In this document: in pieces, positions 22,950 to 34,544 of the stretch
Layout of the letters: every line of letters begins with the position of its first letter
Numbering within the stretch: position 1 is the stretch's first letter
Assembly (NCBI RefSeq): GCF_965363235.1
Contig: NC_134842.1
Coordinates: 2,197,112-2,261,111, forward strand
Origin: Mytilus galloprovincialis
Lineage: Eukaryota; Mollusca; Bivalvia; Mytilida; Mytilidae
DNA: 64,000 nt
Direction: 5' to 3'
The notes under the pieces: generated by a model
The model's input: the letters and a program-made list of their open reading frames with translations, nothing else
Databases searched by the model: none
Told to the model about the DNA's origin: nothing
Position numbers and translations under genes: made by a program

Positions 22950-23330
22950 ATTGATACTTCATTCTTGATGAATATGATTTATGCATAAGTTGTTATAGAC
23001 ATGATTCAACTAGTATTAGTAACAGAGGTTGCTGATAAATTGGTGTCTTTTGTCTTTATGTTTATATATATACATCCGTTCGTGATAAGCTTATGAGTGA
23101 CGCCATTTCAGGGCTTGAGGGGTAGGTCTTATGTTTCTAAGCCATTTCAGGGCATGAGGGTATAGTCTTATAATGTAATGTTACAGCGTGTCCAAGGTTA
23201 AACGGACGGGCTGCCAGTCTTAAGTCACAGGCCTGGTATGCAGTTTGAGTTTCTTATTTTGTGTCATATTTTATTTTTCGTTCACTGTTAATCATCAATC
23301 AGGCTAGAATGTTTGAATATCCCTTTTGTA
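22950..23330. repeat. Downstream end of duplicated unit 1
   Basis: Matches 28,270-28,600 at 'tacttcattcttgatg', 'gatttatg.ataagttgtt', 'aactagtattagtaac', 'tctttatgtttatatata' and 'actgttaatcatca'. It stands directly before module B, so it marks the right edge of unit 1. Confidence 0.65.
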
Positions 23331-24120
23331 TCTTTCACAATTCTGATCAGTATGTACAAAGATTAAAGATATTTTATAAATGAAAAACGTCAGTAGTTAA
23401 ATGTTCAAATTGGTTCCGTGTTACAGGTGTATTACACGTTACGGTTCGCTTTGGTGCATCTTTCTACATTCTTATTCATTTTAAGATTATGCACTCTCTT
23501 TGTTCGAGTACATTAATTTATCAGTTCATATGATGATATCAAATTAAAGGTTTGGATGAAAAAGGTTATTTAATTTTCTGCTCTTCGTGACAATTAATAT
23601 TTGTTAATATTAACTTAAGACATTGCCCTTATAATAATTTTAAAATGACAACAGCAATAGGTTACAAACAATAAGTGTACTTGTTAATCTTGTGGCAAAG
23701 TATTTAACGTGTATATGGTGCAAAGTAGAAAACGATCTTGACAAACATGATAAACCCATACTCTAGTACGTTTTCTAGCAACAATAACACTATCACTCGG
23801 CATGTGAAATACAACCATATAATACCAGTTGTCATGTCACCCTATCATCTCCATTATTGTATCGTTATCCATATAAACTGTTCATGTACAGATTTGTAAC
23901 CATACCTAAAGACGATTTGACAAAGCTTTCGTCAACTTTCTAGAACACCATATCTGTAATCTACAGAATGAACAACGCTTTAAACGTTGAAAAGAATGTG
24001 AAAATTTATCTGTTTAGACTTGTCTAGCATGATTTTTTTTATTATTCATCCATTTTTTTTAATTTACATATGAACGGCTTACTGATTTATTTCGTTTTTG
24101 AAAAATGCACTGTTTCACTA
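23230..24120 (+). repeat. Duplicated module B (RT tail plus U module)
   Basis: Same order and landmarks as module A, including 'tttgaatatcccttttgtat', 'gcatctttctacattctta', 'tatgatgatatcaaa', 'ttaatattaacttaagaca', 'actcggcatgtgaaata' and 'tgtctagcatgattttt'. It is about 2.0 kb upstream of gene 2. Confidence 0.75.
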
Positions 24121-24204
24121 AATTTTGTACGATATTTTAGTTCATTGAAATAATTATTATATTATTTTTTGTTTGGTGTTTAGCCAGTAAATAAACTCAT
24201 CATA

Positions 24205-24375
24205 GATACCAGGACTAAATTTGTATATACGCCAGACACGCGTTCCGTCTACAAAAGACTCATCAATGACGCTCGAATCCAAAAATGGTTAAAAATGCCA
24301 AATAAAGTACGAAGTTGAAGATCATTGAAGACCAAAATTCCTAAAAGTTTTGTCAAATACAGCTAAGGTAATCAA
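24205..24375 (+). repeat. 'cgtctac' repeat copy
   Basis: 'gataccaggactaaatttgt', 'gacacgcgttccgtctaca', 'actcatcaatgacgctcga'. Its 3' part ('agctaaggtaatc') is the reverse complement of the 32,020 copy. Confidence 0.7.
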
Positions 24376-24499
24376 TGCCTGAGGTAGAACAGCCTAAGTA
24401 TTTCAAAAATTCAAAATTTTGTTAACAGTTAATTTATAAATATAACCATATCAATGATAATTCATGTCAGCACAAAATTGCTGACTACTGGGCTGGTGG

Positions 24500-25090
24500 T
24501 ACAGCAGTAGTGCTTATTTGTTAAAAGTCGCTGGACCATGATCTAGTGAGCAGGGCCTAGAAATGTCTCGACATTCTAACATGTACTGATAGTAAGCAAC
24601 TTTACGCAAAATATTATCGATCTGTCACAAGTAGTTCTTTGGCCATTCCCCATTTTTTTCTCAATTTTACTTCTTAAAACAACTAAAACAAGAAACCTTA
24701 CATTGAATTGTTAATTAATTCAAAGTCACTGTACCATGGCCATGGGGGCAGGGCCTCATACCTGTCTTCAAACAGATATGTACTGATATTATGCAACTGA
24801 TACATAATATAATCACAGGCAATCACAACGAGATGCTATCCAACTAACTTACGCAGAAACTTAACATTGAAAACTGTTAGTTAACTAAAAGTTGCTGGAC
24901 CATCACCTATGGGTCAGGTCTTCGAAATAATATGTACTGATAGTAACTAAACTTTATATCAAATATCAATAATCTATCACTAGTATTCTCTATATAATTA
25001 ACTTAAGTAGAAAACTTAACAATTGTTGACGCTATCGCTGTCGCCATCGCCGTAAAACACAATCTCGTTGTCTCGCTTTCCGCGTACATA
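24500..25090. repeat. Degenerate tandem repeat (unit 2 counterpart)
   Basis: About three units of the 14,390 family, ending with 'gacgctatcgctgtcgccat'. A 25-bp scrap of the 'gcctcc' repeat (ccattccccatttttttctc) is embedded near 24,640. Confidence 0.6.
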
Positions 25091-25946
25091 ACAATATATA
25101 GTTTGGAATATTGTATTTTCATTTGTGTCGAATCCACTTTGCTAAAATACTTATGGAATGAGGTGTACACTGCATAAGCCTTGTTATTTAACAGTGTGCA
25201 CAACATTTTGTAGGCTATTTCGAATAGACAGAAAAACTATCATTCCTTCTTAACCAATTCTAAGTTCCAATTTTAAAAAGGAAAACGTGAAGAACATCAC
25301 GGTCACATTAAATGAATATATCTATGGACAGAAAGACAAAAAACGTTCAGCCTATCAGAAGATGTGGTGCAAATTAAATCATTAGCAAATAAAATCTTTT
25401 TTTAATAAAGCAAACTTCGGTGAAAACAATGCATTTAAGTTACATTTCAATTGTGCTGTTTTCTAATAATACATTTCAACCCTCACCCGGCTTATTGCAC
25501 TAATCTAATCAAGTTTCATTTGTTTAATAGTACCGTTTTAGTCACACTGCATTGTATTGTTGGTGTCCATGCTGGATTTGATGTAACTATTTTCGGATCT
25601 GTAATACAGCTTAATTTTAGAACGGTCAATATAGCATATTACATTTTAGTCATTTCCAATTATCATTTTGGTTTCCAAACCGCGTTACACATTTCATCCA
25701 CATAATACCAATGATCCTACTTATTTGTATTCATCGCTGGTGTCAAAATAATATAAGTCTTCAAACATTATCATTCCGATTTGTAACAAAGAAATGATCA
25801 CAACTTAATCTTGTAAACAGCTTGTCATTATATCAACGTATTTCAAACTTAGCTGCGTTACAATAAAGATACCCCGATATAATATTACAACTGATTACTC
25901 ACATCGGGTAATAGAAATACATAAGGTCTATTAAATCTTATATTGG

Positions 25947-25954
25947 CAAGGTCA
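25947..25954 (+). promoter_or_regulatory. Half-site CAAGGTCA upstream of gene 2
   Basis: Only the right half of the palindrome remains (117 bp before the ATG). Compared with copies 1 and 3, about 150-170 bp are missing immediately upstream, including the TATAAG box and the left half-site, so the gene 2 promoter is altered. Confidence 0.45.
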
Positions 25955-26071
25955 TGTAACTTTTCAGATAAGTGTTCTATTAACGAACTTGGATATTTCT
26001 ATATCAATATACTATATGGGAGTCAATCTGAGAGGATCATAGTTGTACTTTACTAAAGGAAAACAAACAAA

Positions 26072-26320
26072 ATGGCTTCCAGAACAAAGCTAACCCTATT
26101 CAGATCTTGTTATATTTCTGAATCTGAAATAGCTGTGACACAGTTTTCATCGCATTGTCGTCTTGGGGAAGTGTATAGGAACATTGCAGACACATATTTT
26201 ATAGACCCTACAGAGGAAAGCTTATCTCACAGAAAATCTACAGAACTGCTCTTCAATGGCAGTGAACGGATCGGACTGAATATTATGTACATGCTCTATG
26301 TACTCACGGAATGCACGTGA
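26072..26320 (+). CDS. Small unrecognised protein, family copy 2 (82 aa)
   Basis: Same length as copy 1, beginning MASRTKLTLF and ending VLTECT. YISESEI (14-20) and the core CRLGEVYRNIADTYF (29-43) are present. Hand alignment to copy 1 gives about 16 replacement and 7 silent base changes, which is only mild constraint overall. The core has no replacements. The 5' leader is nearly identical to copy 1 (agtcaatctgagaggatcat and an A-rich end), but the promoter proper is shortened. A GTAAGT donor follows 14 nt after the stop, at 26,335. No recognised domain and no targeting signal. The open frame has survived despite promoter loss, so it may still be expressed from another start or be recently silenced. 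Confidence 0.7.
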   Translation: MASRTKLTLFRSCYISESEIAVTQFSSHCRLGEVYRNIADTYFIDPTEESLSHRKSTELLFNGSERIGLNIMYMLYVLTECT

Positions 26321-26444
26321 TCTCAATCGCAGTTGTAAGTTTAATGTATATGTATAAAAAAAAATCCAAGCAATGAACGCGACGCAATGAGACTTGTGTA
26401 TATATGACGGGATTGCTTTCTTTAGTAAATATGGTAGGTAAAAG

Positions 26445-26635
26445 AGGGGCAAAAGATACCAGAGGTTCAGTCAAACTCATAAATTGGAAATAAACTGAAA
26501 TCGCCAATGCTACAAAAGAAATAAACAAACAGATAAATAATAGAACAGAAGACACAACATAGAAAACTAAAGACTAAACTACACGAACCCCACCAAAACT
26601 GGGAGTGATCTCAGGTGTAAGATCCTGCTTCACAT
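26445..26635 (-). repeat. RT-element tail, minus strand
   Basis: Reverse complement of the tail: 'agaggggcaaaagatacca', 'gaccccaccaaaactgggag' (variant) and 'gatctcaggtgtaagatcc'. Absent from gene 1's intron. Confidence 0.6.
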
Positions 26636-26839
26636 GCCAAATAGTTACCACATTTGAGTTGAAAACAAATTTCCAGGTTAAAGCAATTAGACAAAGTATG
26701 TGGCAATGTTAATTTGTGGTGAAGAAATTAGTTCTTTAAAACACAAATTGATTCAACATTTTTGTATTGTTTCGACTTCGATCATCTCGTGGTGTTAGCT
26801 GTTTTGTTAGTCGAACTATAAGGTCATTATTTTGTTTAT

Positions 26840-26975
26840 GTTTTTAAATTTATTTATTTTTTGTGTACTGATGTTTGTCTTTTGGTTTTGTTTTTCTTTC
26901 TGCCATGGAGTTACCAGTTTATATTCGACTTGTAAGTTTGAAGGCCCCGTTTATATCTTTCTTCTCTCTTTAGTG
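26840..26975 (+). repeat. RT-element tail fragment
   Basis: 'tgtactgatgtttgtctttt', 'gccatggagttaccagttt' and 'tatctttcttctctcttt' follow the tail consensus with several changes. Confidence 0.5.
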
Positions 26976-27767
26976 AATTGATGTTGTTGATCATTTTTTT
27001 TATTGTAGTAAAAGAATCAAATTGTTCAAAAGAAAATATTTAAATCGATGAACGATTCCAGAAAGCAAAAATGACAATTTTACATCGATTACAATCATTG
27101 GAAATATAAAACATCACTTCATACATGTCATACATGGACATCTATAGGTAATGACTTGGGACATAAATGCAACCTTGTTTACTGATCCATAAAGTGAGTT
27201 TAAGTCAGTATTAACTCAGTAGCTGTTGCCTACACCAAACACAGTTCCCCACTGCTTGTAGTATTTTATTAACGGGCTAGACCACGAAAACCTTTAATAG
27301 TTAATCATTCATGTAATAATATCTATGTCAACTGACACCTGTCTATCAGATGTGCAAAATATAAATATATACCTGGTAAAGACACCAACAAGAATGACAC
27401 AACATCAATTATATATTAAATATTACACTGAACATACAATGAATCACATGTTATCTCACATCATAACCGTGATGCAAAAGTTGCAAACAGTTTACTACCC
27501 AACTATATTATTATTTTTATCATTATTTTCAGAATGAGCAGCATTAGTTCTTAAACAAACTTTTAGGATGGACATTGAAATCCGTTCAATATTGATATGC
27601 TGGAAAAACTAACCCTGACAGTAAAACATCAACAATGAGAAAGAGGTTTGAACGATGTGTTAAACAATTTACAAATCTAAGTGAAATTGTATCATACATT
27701 TTATTAATTCAGTTGTTGGAATAAATGTGTAAAAGTAGTTATGACAGGTACCAGGATCATGCTCTTC

Positions 27768-27990
27768 AACACGACGGATGCCAAATGTGGAGCAGGATCT
27801 GCTGACCCTTCCGGAGCACCTGAGATCACTCCTAGTTTTTGGTGGGGTTCGTGTTGTTTATTCTTTAGTTTTATATGTTGTGTCATGTGTACTATTGTTC
27901 GTCTTTTTCATTTTTAGTCATGGCGTTGTCAGTTTATTTTCGATTTATGAGTTTCATTGTCCCTTTTGTATCTTTCGTCCCTCTATTGTA
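27768..27990 (+). repeat. RT-element tail, 5'-truncated copy
   Basis: Clean tail copy with no RT sequence in front: 'caacacgacggatgcc', 'ggagcaggatctgc', 'cttccggagcacctgagatc', 'catggcgttgtcag'. A tail with no body is what 5' truncation of a retroelement would leave. Confidence 0.7.
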
Positions 27991-28004
27991 CTTGTTTGGC
28001 TTTA

Positions 28005-28215
28005 TAAAAATTTTGATATGAGCGTCACTGATGAGTTTTTAAGGAGACGAAATGCGCGTCTGACGTACTAAATTATAATCCTGATACCTTTGATAACTAT
28101 TAAAACGACGGACGCGCGTTTCGTCTACATAAGACTCATCAGAGACACTCCGATCAAAAATGTTATAAAGCCAAACAAGCAGAAAGTTGAAGAGCATTGA
28201 TGAGTAGTTTGAATA
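28005..28215. repeat. Two 'cgtctac' repeats, head to head
   Basis: 28,005-28,105 reads on the minus strand ('gagcgtcactgatgagtttt', 'acgaaatgcgcgtctgacg') and 28,105-28,215 on the plus strand ('gacgcgcgtttcgtctaca', 'gactcatcagagacactc'). Together they make an imperfect inverted repeat of ~200 bp. Confidence 0.65.
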
Positions 28216-28269
28216 TTTGCAGGTGCGCTCGACTCTATACCGAAGGTTGGTGGTTTCTCTGGCTTATAT

Positions 28270-28600
28270 TAAAATGTACTAATTGCTACTTCATTCTTGA
28301 TGTTGATGAATCTGATTTATGTATAAGTTGTTATGGGCATTGAACTAGTATTAGTAACTGAGGGTGCTGATAAATTGATGTCTTTTGTCTTTATGTTTAT
28401 ATATAGCCTTCCTTTTTTGCTCAGTCTTATGTTGCAAGCCAATTCAGGGCTTGAGATTAAGTCTTATGTTACAGCGTTTTCAATCGAAAACGAACGGGAT
28501 GCTAGTCTTAATTCAGGAGTCTGTTTTCAGTAGTTGGGGTGCTTACTTTATGTCATACTTATTTTTTTGAACTGTTAATCATCAGTCAGGCCGAAAAAAA
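28270..28600. repeat. Downstream end of duplicated unit 2
   Basis: Counterpart of 22,950-23,330, here ending near 'aactgttaatcatcagtcag'. Confidence 0.6.
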
Positions 28601-28799
28601 AATCCGTTTATTTATTTTTATTTGTTTTTATTGATGGGTCTGTTATTTGGATTCTAAAAGATAGATTTTTCGTTTGCATTTTTCCACGTGTCAAACACAA
28701 ATTAACAATACATCATATAAGTAGGTCCAGGATCTTCTTGAAAAGATATGGTTTCAAAGCACACATTCCAGTGAATGTTTGCATTCATATCTCCGAGAT

Positions 28800-30150
28800 A
28801 ACATAAGATAAAAACAAGAGTGCAAACGCTGAAATGTCTCGCCTTCTTTCCTAACCATTGATATTATGTTGATAGTCCTAAATATAAAGCTTTACACAAC
28901 TATCACATAAACATAACATGATCCAAGAAAATTAGGTCAATGTCATATAAGCCAAAAGAGAAATTCATGTACACCTTATAATCATTCAATACACTAAATA
29001 TAGTTGACCTATTGCTTATAGTTTGTATGAAACAGATTTAACCAAGAAAACTATACATTGACCATTGAACCATGAAAATGATGTCATGGACAGATGAACC
29101 ATGAAAGGCAGTTATGGGCATCTTAAAATATTTCTATACACCAAATATAGTTGACCAATTGCATATAGTATCAGAAAAAAAGACAAAAACTTTGACCACT
29201 GAACCATGAAAATATGGTCAAGATCAGATGACGAGAACAAATTGGACATGTTCCCCTTACAATCATTCAATACACCAAACATAGAAGACCTATTGCGTAC
29301 AGTACAAAAAAAAACAGTCCAAACACAAAAACTCAAATATAACTACTGAACCATGAAGATGAGGTCAAGTTCAGATGACACCTGCCAGTTGGACATGTCC
29401 ACTTTACAATCATTCAATGCACCAAATATACTAGACCTGTTGCTTATAGTATCTGATATATGTACTTAACCAATAAAGGTTAACTTTGTCCATTGATCCA
29501 TGAAATGAGGTCGTGGTCAATTTAAAACTGTGTGACGGGCAAGAGGATCTTGCAAGGTATGCACATACCGAATATAATTATCATCTAACTCTATCTACTA
29601 TTGTATGTCTGTTTGTTCCTTTCGTTTTAGCCATGGCGTTGTCAGTTTATTTTCGATTTATGAGTTTGACTGTCGCTCTGATATCTTTCGTCCCTCTTTT
29701 ATGGGTGCCGTATAAGGTGCAGGAAATGCTTACCCTTCCTGAGCACTTGATTTCACTCCTGGTTTTTAGTTGAGTTCGTGTTGTTTCTTAATTATTATTT
29801 ATAACTGTTGATGTAAATGTCCTTTGGTTTGTGAGTCTTTGATTACTCCTTTGTTTTGATAGTTATCGTCTTACTCGTAATAAGCGAGAAATTAACAGTA
29901 CAAAACAATCTTATTTTTTTTTCAAGTAGTCACTGTACCATGAAAATGAGGTCAATGACAATGAACATTCGACAGACAGAAACTTCGGAACATAAGGTAC
30001 TATGTACAAAGTATGAAGCATCCAAGTCTTCTACCTCCCCTAAAATATAAAGCCTTAAATAACTTAGTTAACGCCGCCGCTGACGCCGGATAACTATTCC
30101 TATGTCAAGCTTTCTGAAACTAAAGTTGCAGGCTCGACAAAAACTACCGA
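28800..30150. repeat. Mollusc-type tandem repeat element
   Basis: About four units of roughly 110-150 bp with 'ccatgaaaatgaggtcaa', 'ttggacatgt.cac.ttacaa', 'caccaaatatagttgacct' and 'attgcttatagtat'. It ends in 'aacgccgccgctgacgccgg' and 'gttgcaggctcgacaaaaac' near 30,070-30,145. From memory, this unit type and ending are widespread in bivalve genomes. It is interrupted at about 29,590-29,870 by an RT-tail variant; repeat sequence continues on both sides. Confidence 0.7.
29590..29870 (+). repeat. RT-tail variant nested in the tandem repeat
   Basis: 'gtatgtctgtttgttccttt', 'ccatggcgttgtcagttta', 'gctcttacccttcctgagc' (variant) and 'aaatgtcctttggtttgtg'. The same variant is present in reverse at 5,640-5,880. 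Confidence 0.65.
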
Positions 30151-31670
30151 CTACACGGTTTCGTCTTCTAATCTGTAATATTTTACTTAAAATTGACCCA
30201 TATGGACGACATAATTAAATGGTTGTCGCCTTTTGCGCTATATCTTTTTTGTTTTTCGTTCTTTGGTGTCTTTGTTGTGTACATTAATTAGGCCTCTAGT
30301 TTTCTCTTTGAATTGATTTAAAAGTCGATCATTATGCATCCTTCTATAGCGCACTGTGTGTTTTCCATGTTATGGGTGTAGCTCACTTATTTAGGCCGTA
30401 TGATGATATATGGTTGTTAAAGTCTGTATCATTTTGTCTCTAACGGCAGTTATCATCTTTTTGTGTACTAAAGATCTAGTTACCTATATCAAACTTAATC
30501 ATTTCAATTTGTTAATTCAAAACTTCAAAACATCTCAGCAGTAACATATTTACCCTCCGTCTTGCCTTCACGCACGCATATACTCACAATACATTCACGT
30601 TTTTGACAAGGGGCGTGCTATAGAAACACAAAAGTGATTCACAAAGATAGAAGAAATAAAGGCTGATATCGCCACTGTATAAATGTAACTGTCACCATTA
30701 TGAAAGGGTTGAGCGAAATTTATGTCAATGTCACACACTTCATCGATATAATAACGGCGTCTCATGTCAATTTGACATTTTGACTATCTAATGATTTGTT
30801 TGATGGATAGTATAGATGCACTAGGTCTAGCTCCCTGTGACGTCAATTAAAATCACTTTTTTATTATTTCTATTTATATCAATGATTATAAGATATTTGA
30901 AAACCGGGAAATAGTAAAATCACAAAAATACTGAACTCCGTCGAAAACTCAAAAATGAAAGGCTCTAATTGAATGACAAAATCAAAGCTCAAACACATTA
31001 AACGAATCGACAACAACCGCTACATTCCTGACTTGGTACAGGTATTTCCTTTAAAAAAAATGGTGGATTTAACCTAGTTTTATAGCTAGCTCAACCGCTT
31101 ACTTGCATGGCAGTCCCTAGGTATGATTATAATTTCGTTAACATATAAAAACCAACTTTTGGATCACAACACTTACAGTCATATCGTGTCATGTAAAGGT
31201 ATCAACAACAATAATATTTCAGCGTGAAAAATAACCTCGGACGTGCAACGGTTAATCTTCACTAATAGTTAGGAGCCCATTCAATATTTGCAAAATCAAT
31301 AATGTTAAAGATATTAAGACTTTAGTTCAAGAGCATTTAAAAGAGTTAAGAAACATCGACTAAGGCATTATATGTCAGTGGGTAAAAGCAAACTAGTTTT
31401 TCCGAATGGTGCAAAATTTCATAAACAGTTAATTCAAAATAATTGTAAAACTACATATTACAGAGAGGGAGTGAATCAGATGTGGATACTAACAAATTCC
31501 AAATATATGTACCAATGCGTAAAATATTGGACATTCAATTATTTGACTTTTTTCAATCCTTTATACTAGTATTTTCAATTCCGAACTTAATCACAAATGA
31601 AACATTTGGTCCTGCTTATTCATAAAAATATAATGATCAAAGTAGATACAAGTATTCAGTCAAGGGCGAG
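30151..31670. other. Spacer with one dispersed-repeat remnant
   Basis: No gene seen. At 30,905-31,090 lies a repeat with 'cacaaaaatactgaactccg', 'ctcaaacacattaaacgaat' and 'cctgacttggtacagg'; related copies are at 13,720-13,850, 33,430-33,570, 56,255-56,440 and 57,120-57,235. An open stretch at 31,372-31,569 (65 codons) has no recognisable feature. Confidence 0.4.
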
Positions 31671-31679
31671 ATAAATCCA

Positions 31680-32000
31680 AAGCAACATTTAATACCACCA
31701 CGATATGGGGATTATATCTCCCACTTGATAAGATTGTCACGGGTTTATTTCCTTGATAGAGAGCAGCTGCTCATAAGGAACCTTTTAAACCAATTTTTTT
31801 GAAGTTGAAGTCAAACTCATCCCGTCAAAATTTCACGGACGCCAGCGTGAGTTGTTGACCGTTATGAAATAATTATTTCACGGGTGATGACAAAAATGTT
31901 TCAATTGTCATAATAACAATACCGTCCGTTTTTTCCCGAATATGACATACTGTATTACCCTTATTGCTACTTAAATGAGCAACACGAAGGGTGTTAATGT
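31680..32000 (+). pseudogene. RT C-terminal fragment
   Basis: Shows ISHLIRLSR, a truncated FLDREQLLIRNLLNQ, then PSKFHGRQRELLT, followed by 'accgtccgttttttcccgaat' and 'gagcaacacgaagggtgt', the connection between RT C-terminus and tail. Frame-broken. Confidence 0.6.
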
Positions 32001-32024
32001 GGAACAGTATCTCATGCATAGATT

Positions 32025-32195
32025 ACCTTAGCTGTGTTTGATAAAACTTTTAGGAATTTTGGTTCTCAATGCTCTTCAATTTCGTACTTTATTTGGCTTT
32101 TTTAACTTTTTTGGATTCGAGCGTCACTGGTGAGTCTTTTGTAGACGAAACGTGCGTCTGGCGTATATACTAAATTTAGTCCTGGTATCTATGAT
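32025..32195 (-). repeat. 'cgtctac' repeat, minus strand
   Basis: 'ttaccttagctgtgtttgat', 'gagcgtcactggtgagtct', 'gacgaaacgtgcgtctggcg', 'agtcctggtatctatgat'. It sits within the RT-to-tail sequence, so it is probably nested. Confidence 0.7.
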
Positions 32196-32209
32196 GTGTT
32201 TATCTATCC

Positions 32210-32395
32210 CTTACGGAGACTTTCGATTCCCCCTGTTAATTTTATGGGTTCGGTTTGCTCAATATCTCGTTTAGTGTTTTGTGTTTTGTATTCTAATGTT
32301 CGTCTTTGATCTTTTTTACTTTCTGCAAAGGCGTTGTCAGTTAATTTGTGGTGTCTGAATGTCCCTTTCATATATTTCATATCTCTGTTAAGCAA
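32210..32395 (+). repeat. RT-element tail, diverged
   Basis: 'gttcggtttgctcaatatct', 'ttttgtgttttgtattctaa', 'aaggcgttgtcagttaattt'. A more diverged version than the one that follows directly. Confidence 0.55.
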
Positions 32396-32397
32396 AA

Positions 32398-33240
32398 CGA
32401 CGAGTGCCGCATGTGGAGCAGGATCTGCGTACCCTTCCGGAGCACCTGAGATCACCCCTAGTTTTTTGGTGGGGTTCGTGTTGTTTATTCTTTAGTTTTC
32501 TATGTTGTGTCGTGTGTGCTGTTGTTTGTTTGTCTTTTTCATTTTTAGGCATTGCGTTGTCAGTTTGTTTTAGATTTATGAGTTTGACTGTCCCTTTGGT
32601 ATCTTTCGTCCCTCTTTTAAGTATGTAAGGATATTTTGTTCGTGTTGAATATATTCTATAAATACCTCAGTAGTTAAATTTTCATATTATGTTTATGTTA
32701 CAGGTGTATAAAACGTTACGGATCGTTTGTGTCTGAATGGTTCTTTAATTGCATTCTTCTACATTCTTATTCGCTTAACGATAATGCACTCTCTTTGTTC
32801 GGGTACATTCTCAGTCCATATGATGGTATCAAATTAAAGGCTTTGATGAAAAGGTAATTTAAATTCTGGCTCTTCGTGACATTTGATATTTGTTAATATT
32901 AACTTAAGACATTGCCAAGATCATAAGATTTACATGACAACAGTATCAGGTGACAAAACAATAATTGTACTTGTAAATCTTGAGACAAAGTAATTAACTT
33001 GAATAAGAGGCAAAATGGAGAACTATCTTTACAATCATGGAACACCCATATTCTAGCACGTTTTCTTGCAACAAAAACACTTTCACTCCGCATGTGGCAT
33101 ACCACCATATAATATAAGTTTTCGTATCACCCCATTGTCTCTATTGTGGTATCGTTATCTATATCAACTGTTGATGTACATATTTAAAGCCTTACCCAAG
33201 AACGATTTGACAAAGCCTTCTGCAACTTTCTACAAGAGCA
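32398..33240 (+). repeat. Duplicated module C, no gene attached
   Basis: A clean RT tail (32,398-32,625) followed by U (32,640-33,240) with 'gatcgtttgtgtctgaatgg', 'tatgatggtatcaaattaa', 'ttaatattaacttaagaca' and 'gtatcaccccattgtctct'. No copy of the 82-codon gene follows; module D begins 0.4 kb later. Confidence 0.7.
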
Positions 33241-33264
33241 TACAAACAATAGTACACATGACAC

Positions 33265-33640
33265 AACATGTGCTCCGGAAGAAAAGCAGATCCTGCTCCA
33301 CATGAGGCGCCCGTCGTGTTATTACAAAGCCGGAAATAGTCTAATTCGGTAGCTATGGGTCACATTCATGAAAAGATAAGGGGATAGTAGTTACGATGTA
33401 AAGAACATATTCGATACCATCTGTGAAAAAAAGTAGAATCACAAAAGTACTAAACTCTGAGGAAAATCAAATCGGAAAGTTCATTATCACATGACAAACT
33501 CAAATGACATGACACATTAAAAACGAATGGACAAGAACTGTCATATTCCTGACTTGGTACAGAACGGTTATTCCATAACGGTGCAACTCGTGATGGCGTC
33601 CGTAGAATTAAACTTCACCATTTGGAACTCTTGGTAAATT
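33265..33640 (-). repeat. Minus-strand RT tail and C-terminus scraps
   Basis: 'gtgctccggaagaaaagcag' and 'ggcgcccgtcgtgttatt' at 33,270-33,322 are the tail start in reverse; 'gtgatggcgtccgtagaatt' near 33,590 is the reverse of the RT KFYGRH region. Between them is a copy of the repeat described at 30,905. Confidence 0.5.
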
Positions 33641-33649
33641 TGCTTCCTT

Positions 33650-34540
33650 AAATGAGCAACATGACAGGCGCCGATATAGAGCAGTATCTGGTTACCCTTC
33701 CGATGTACTTGTGACCATCAACCCCCCATCCCAATTTCTGGAGGGGTTCCATTTGCTCAGTCTTTACTTGTGTATTTTGTGTTTTGGATATTGTAGTTTG
33801 TATATTGCTCTTGTTACAGCTATTCCATGGCGTTGTCCGTTTTTTTGTGACTCAATTAAATAGACAATGAACATGTTTGAAAGTTTCGTTGGTATCTTAG
33901 CTTATGCATCTCTTTGAAATATGCAATAAAATCTTTGTTCGTGTCAAATATATTTTATAAATGAAATACGTCAGTAGTTAAATGTTAATGTTGGTTCCGT
34001 GTTACAGTTAAAAAAAAGGGTTACGGATCGTTTGTGTTTGAATGCAGCTTTCTATATGCTTATTAACTTTAAGATTATGCACTCTCTTTATTCGGATACA
34101 TTTTCAGTTCATATGATAATATCAAATTTGTTTGGAGGAATATGTTGTCTAATTTTCTGCACTTCTTGACATTTGATATTTCTTAATAATAACTTAAGAC
34201 ATCGCCCACACAATAGATTTAACAAGACAACTTCATCAGGTGACAAACAATAATTGTACTTGTTAATCTTGTGGCAAAGTAATTAACCTGTATTTTGGTG
34301 CAAAGTGGAGAACGATCTTTACAATCATGGCATACATACTTTATCACGTTTTCCTTGCAACAAAAACAGTATCACTCGGCATGTGAGATACAACCATATA
34401 ATACCAGTTTTCGCATCACTCCATTCGTTTAAACATATTTATTTAAAGTGGATTGGTAAACAAGATTTGCAACTTAAATTAATCCCTTTCCACTTTCGTA
34501 TCACTCCATTGTCTCCATTATGGTATCGTTATCTAGTATC
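33650..34540 (+). repeat. Duplicated module D, no gene attached
   Basis: RT tail (33,650-33,920) then U (33,920-34,540), with 'gaaatacgtcagtagttaa', 'cttattaactttaagatta', 'atatgataatatcaaattt' and 'actcggcatgtgagata'. An extra ~80 bp stands near 34,420-34,500. It runs into module E without a gene. Confidence 0.7.
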
Positions 34541-34544
34541 TGCT

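Larger units (their letters stand above)
26335..27532 (+). other. Probable 3'UTR intron of gene 2
   Basis: Donor GTAAGT at 26,335; acceptor 'cattattttcag' ending at 27,532, followed by AATGAGCAGCATTAG, which aligns to the gene 1 exon start (AATTAGAAGCATTAG). An antisense RT tail (26,445-26,635) and a sense RT-tail fragment (26,840-26,975) are inserted inside. Confidence 0.45.

Noticed and set aside
31372-31569. 65-codon plus-strand frame as a small gene.
   Set aside because: No homologue in the window, no conserved motif, and length is expected by chance in this composition.
32404-32628. Hydrophobic 74-codon frame (and similar ones at 13,205, 27,778 and 29,513) as a membrane protein.
   Set aside because: They are translations of the RT-element tail, which recurs many times in different frames.
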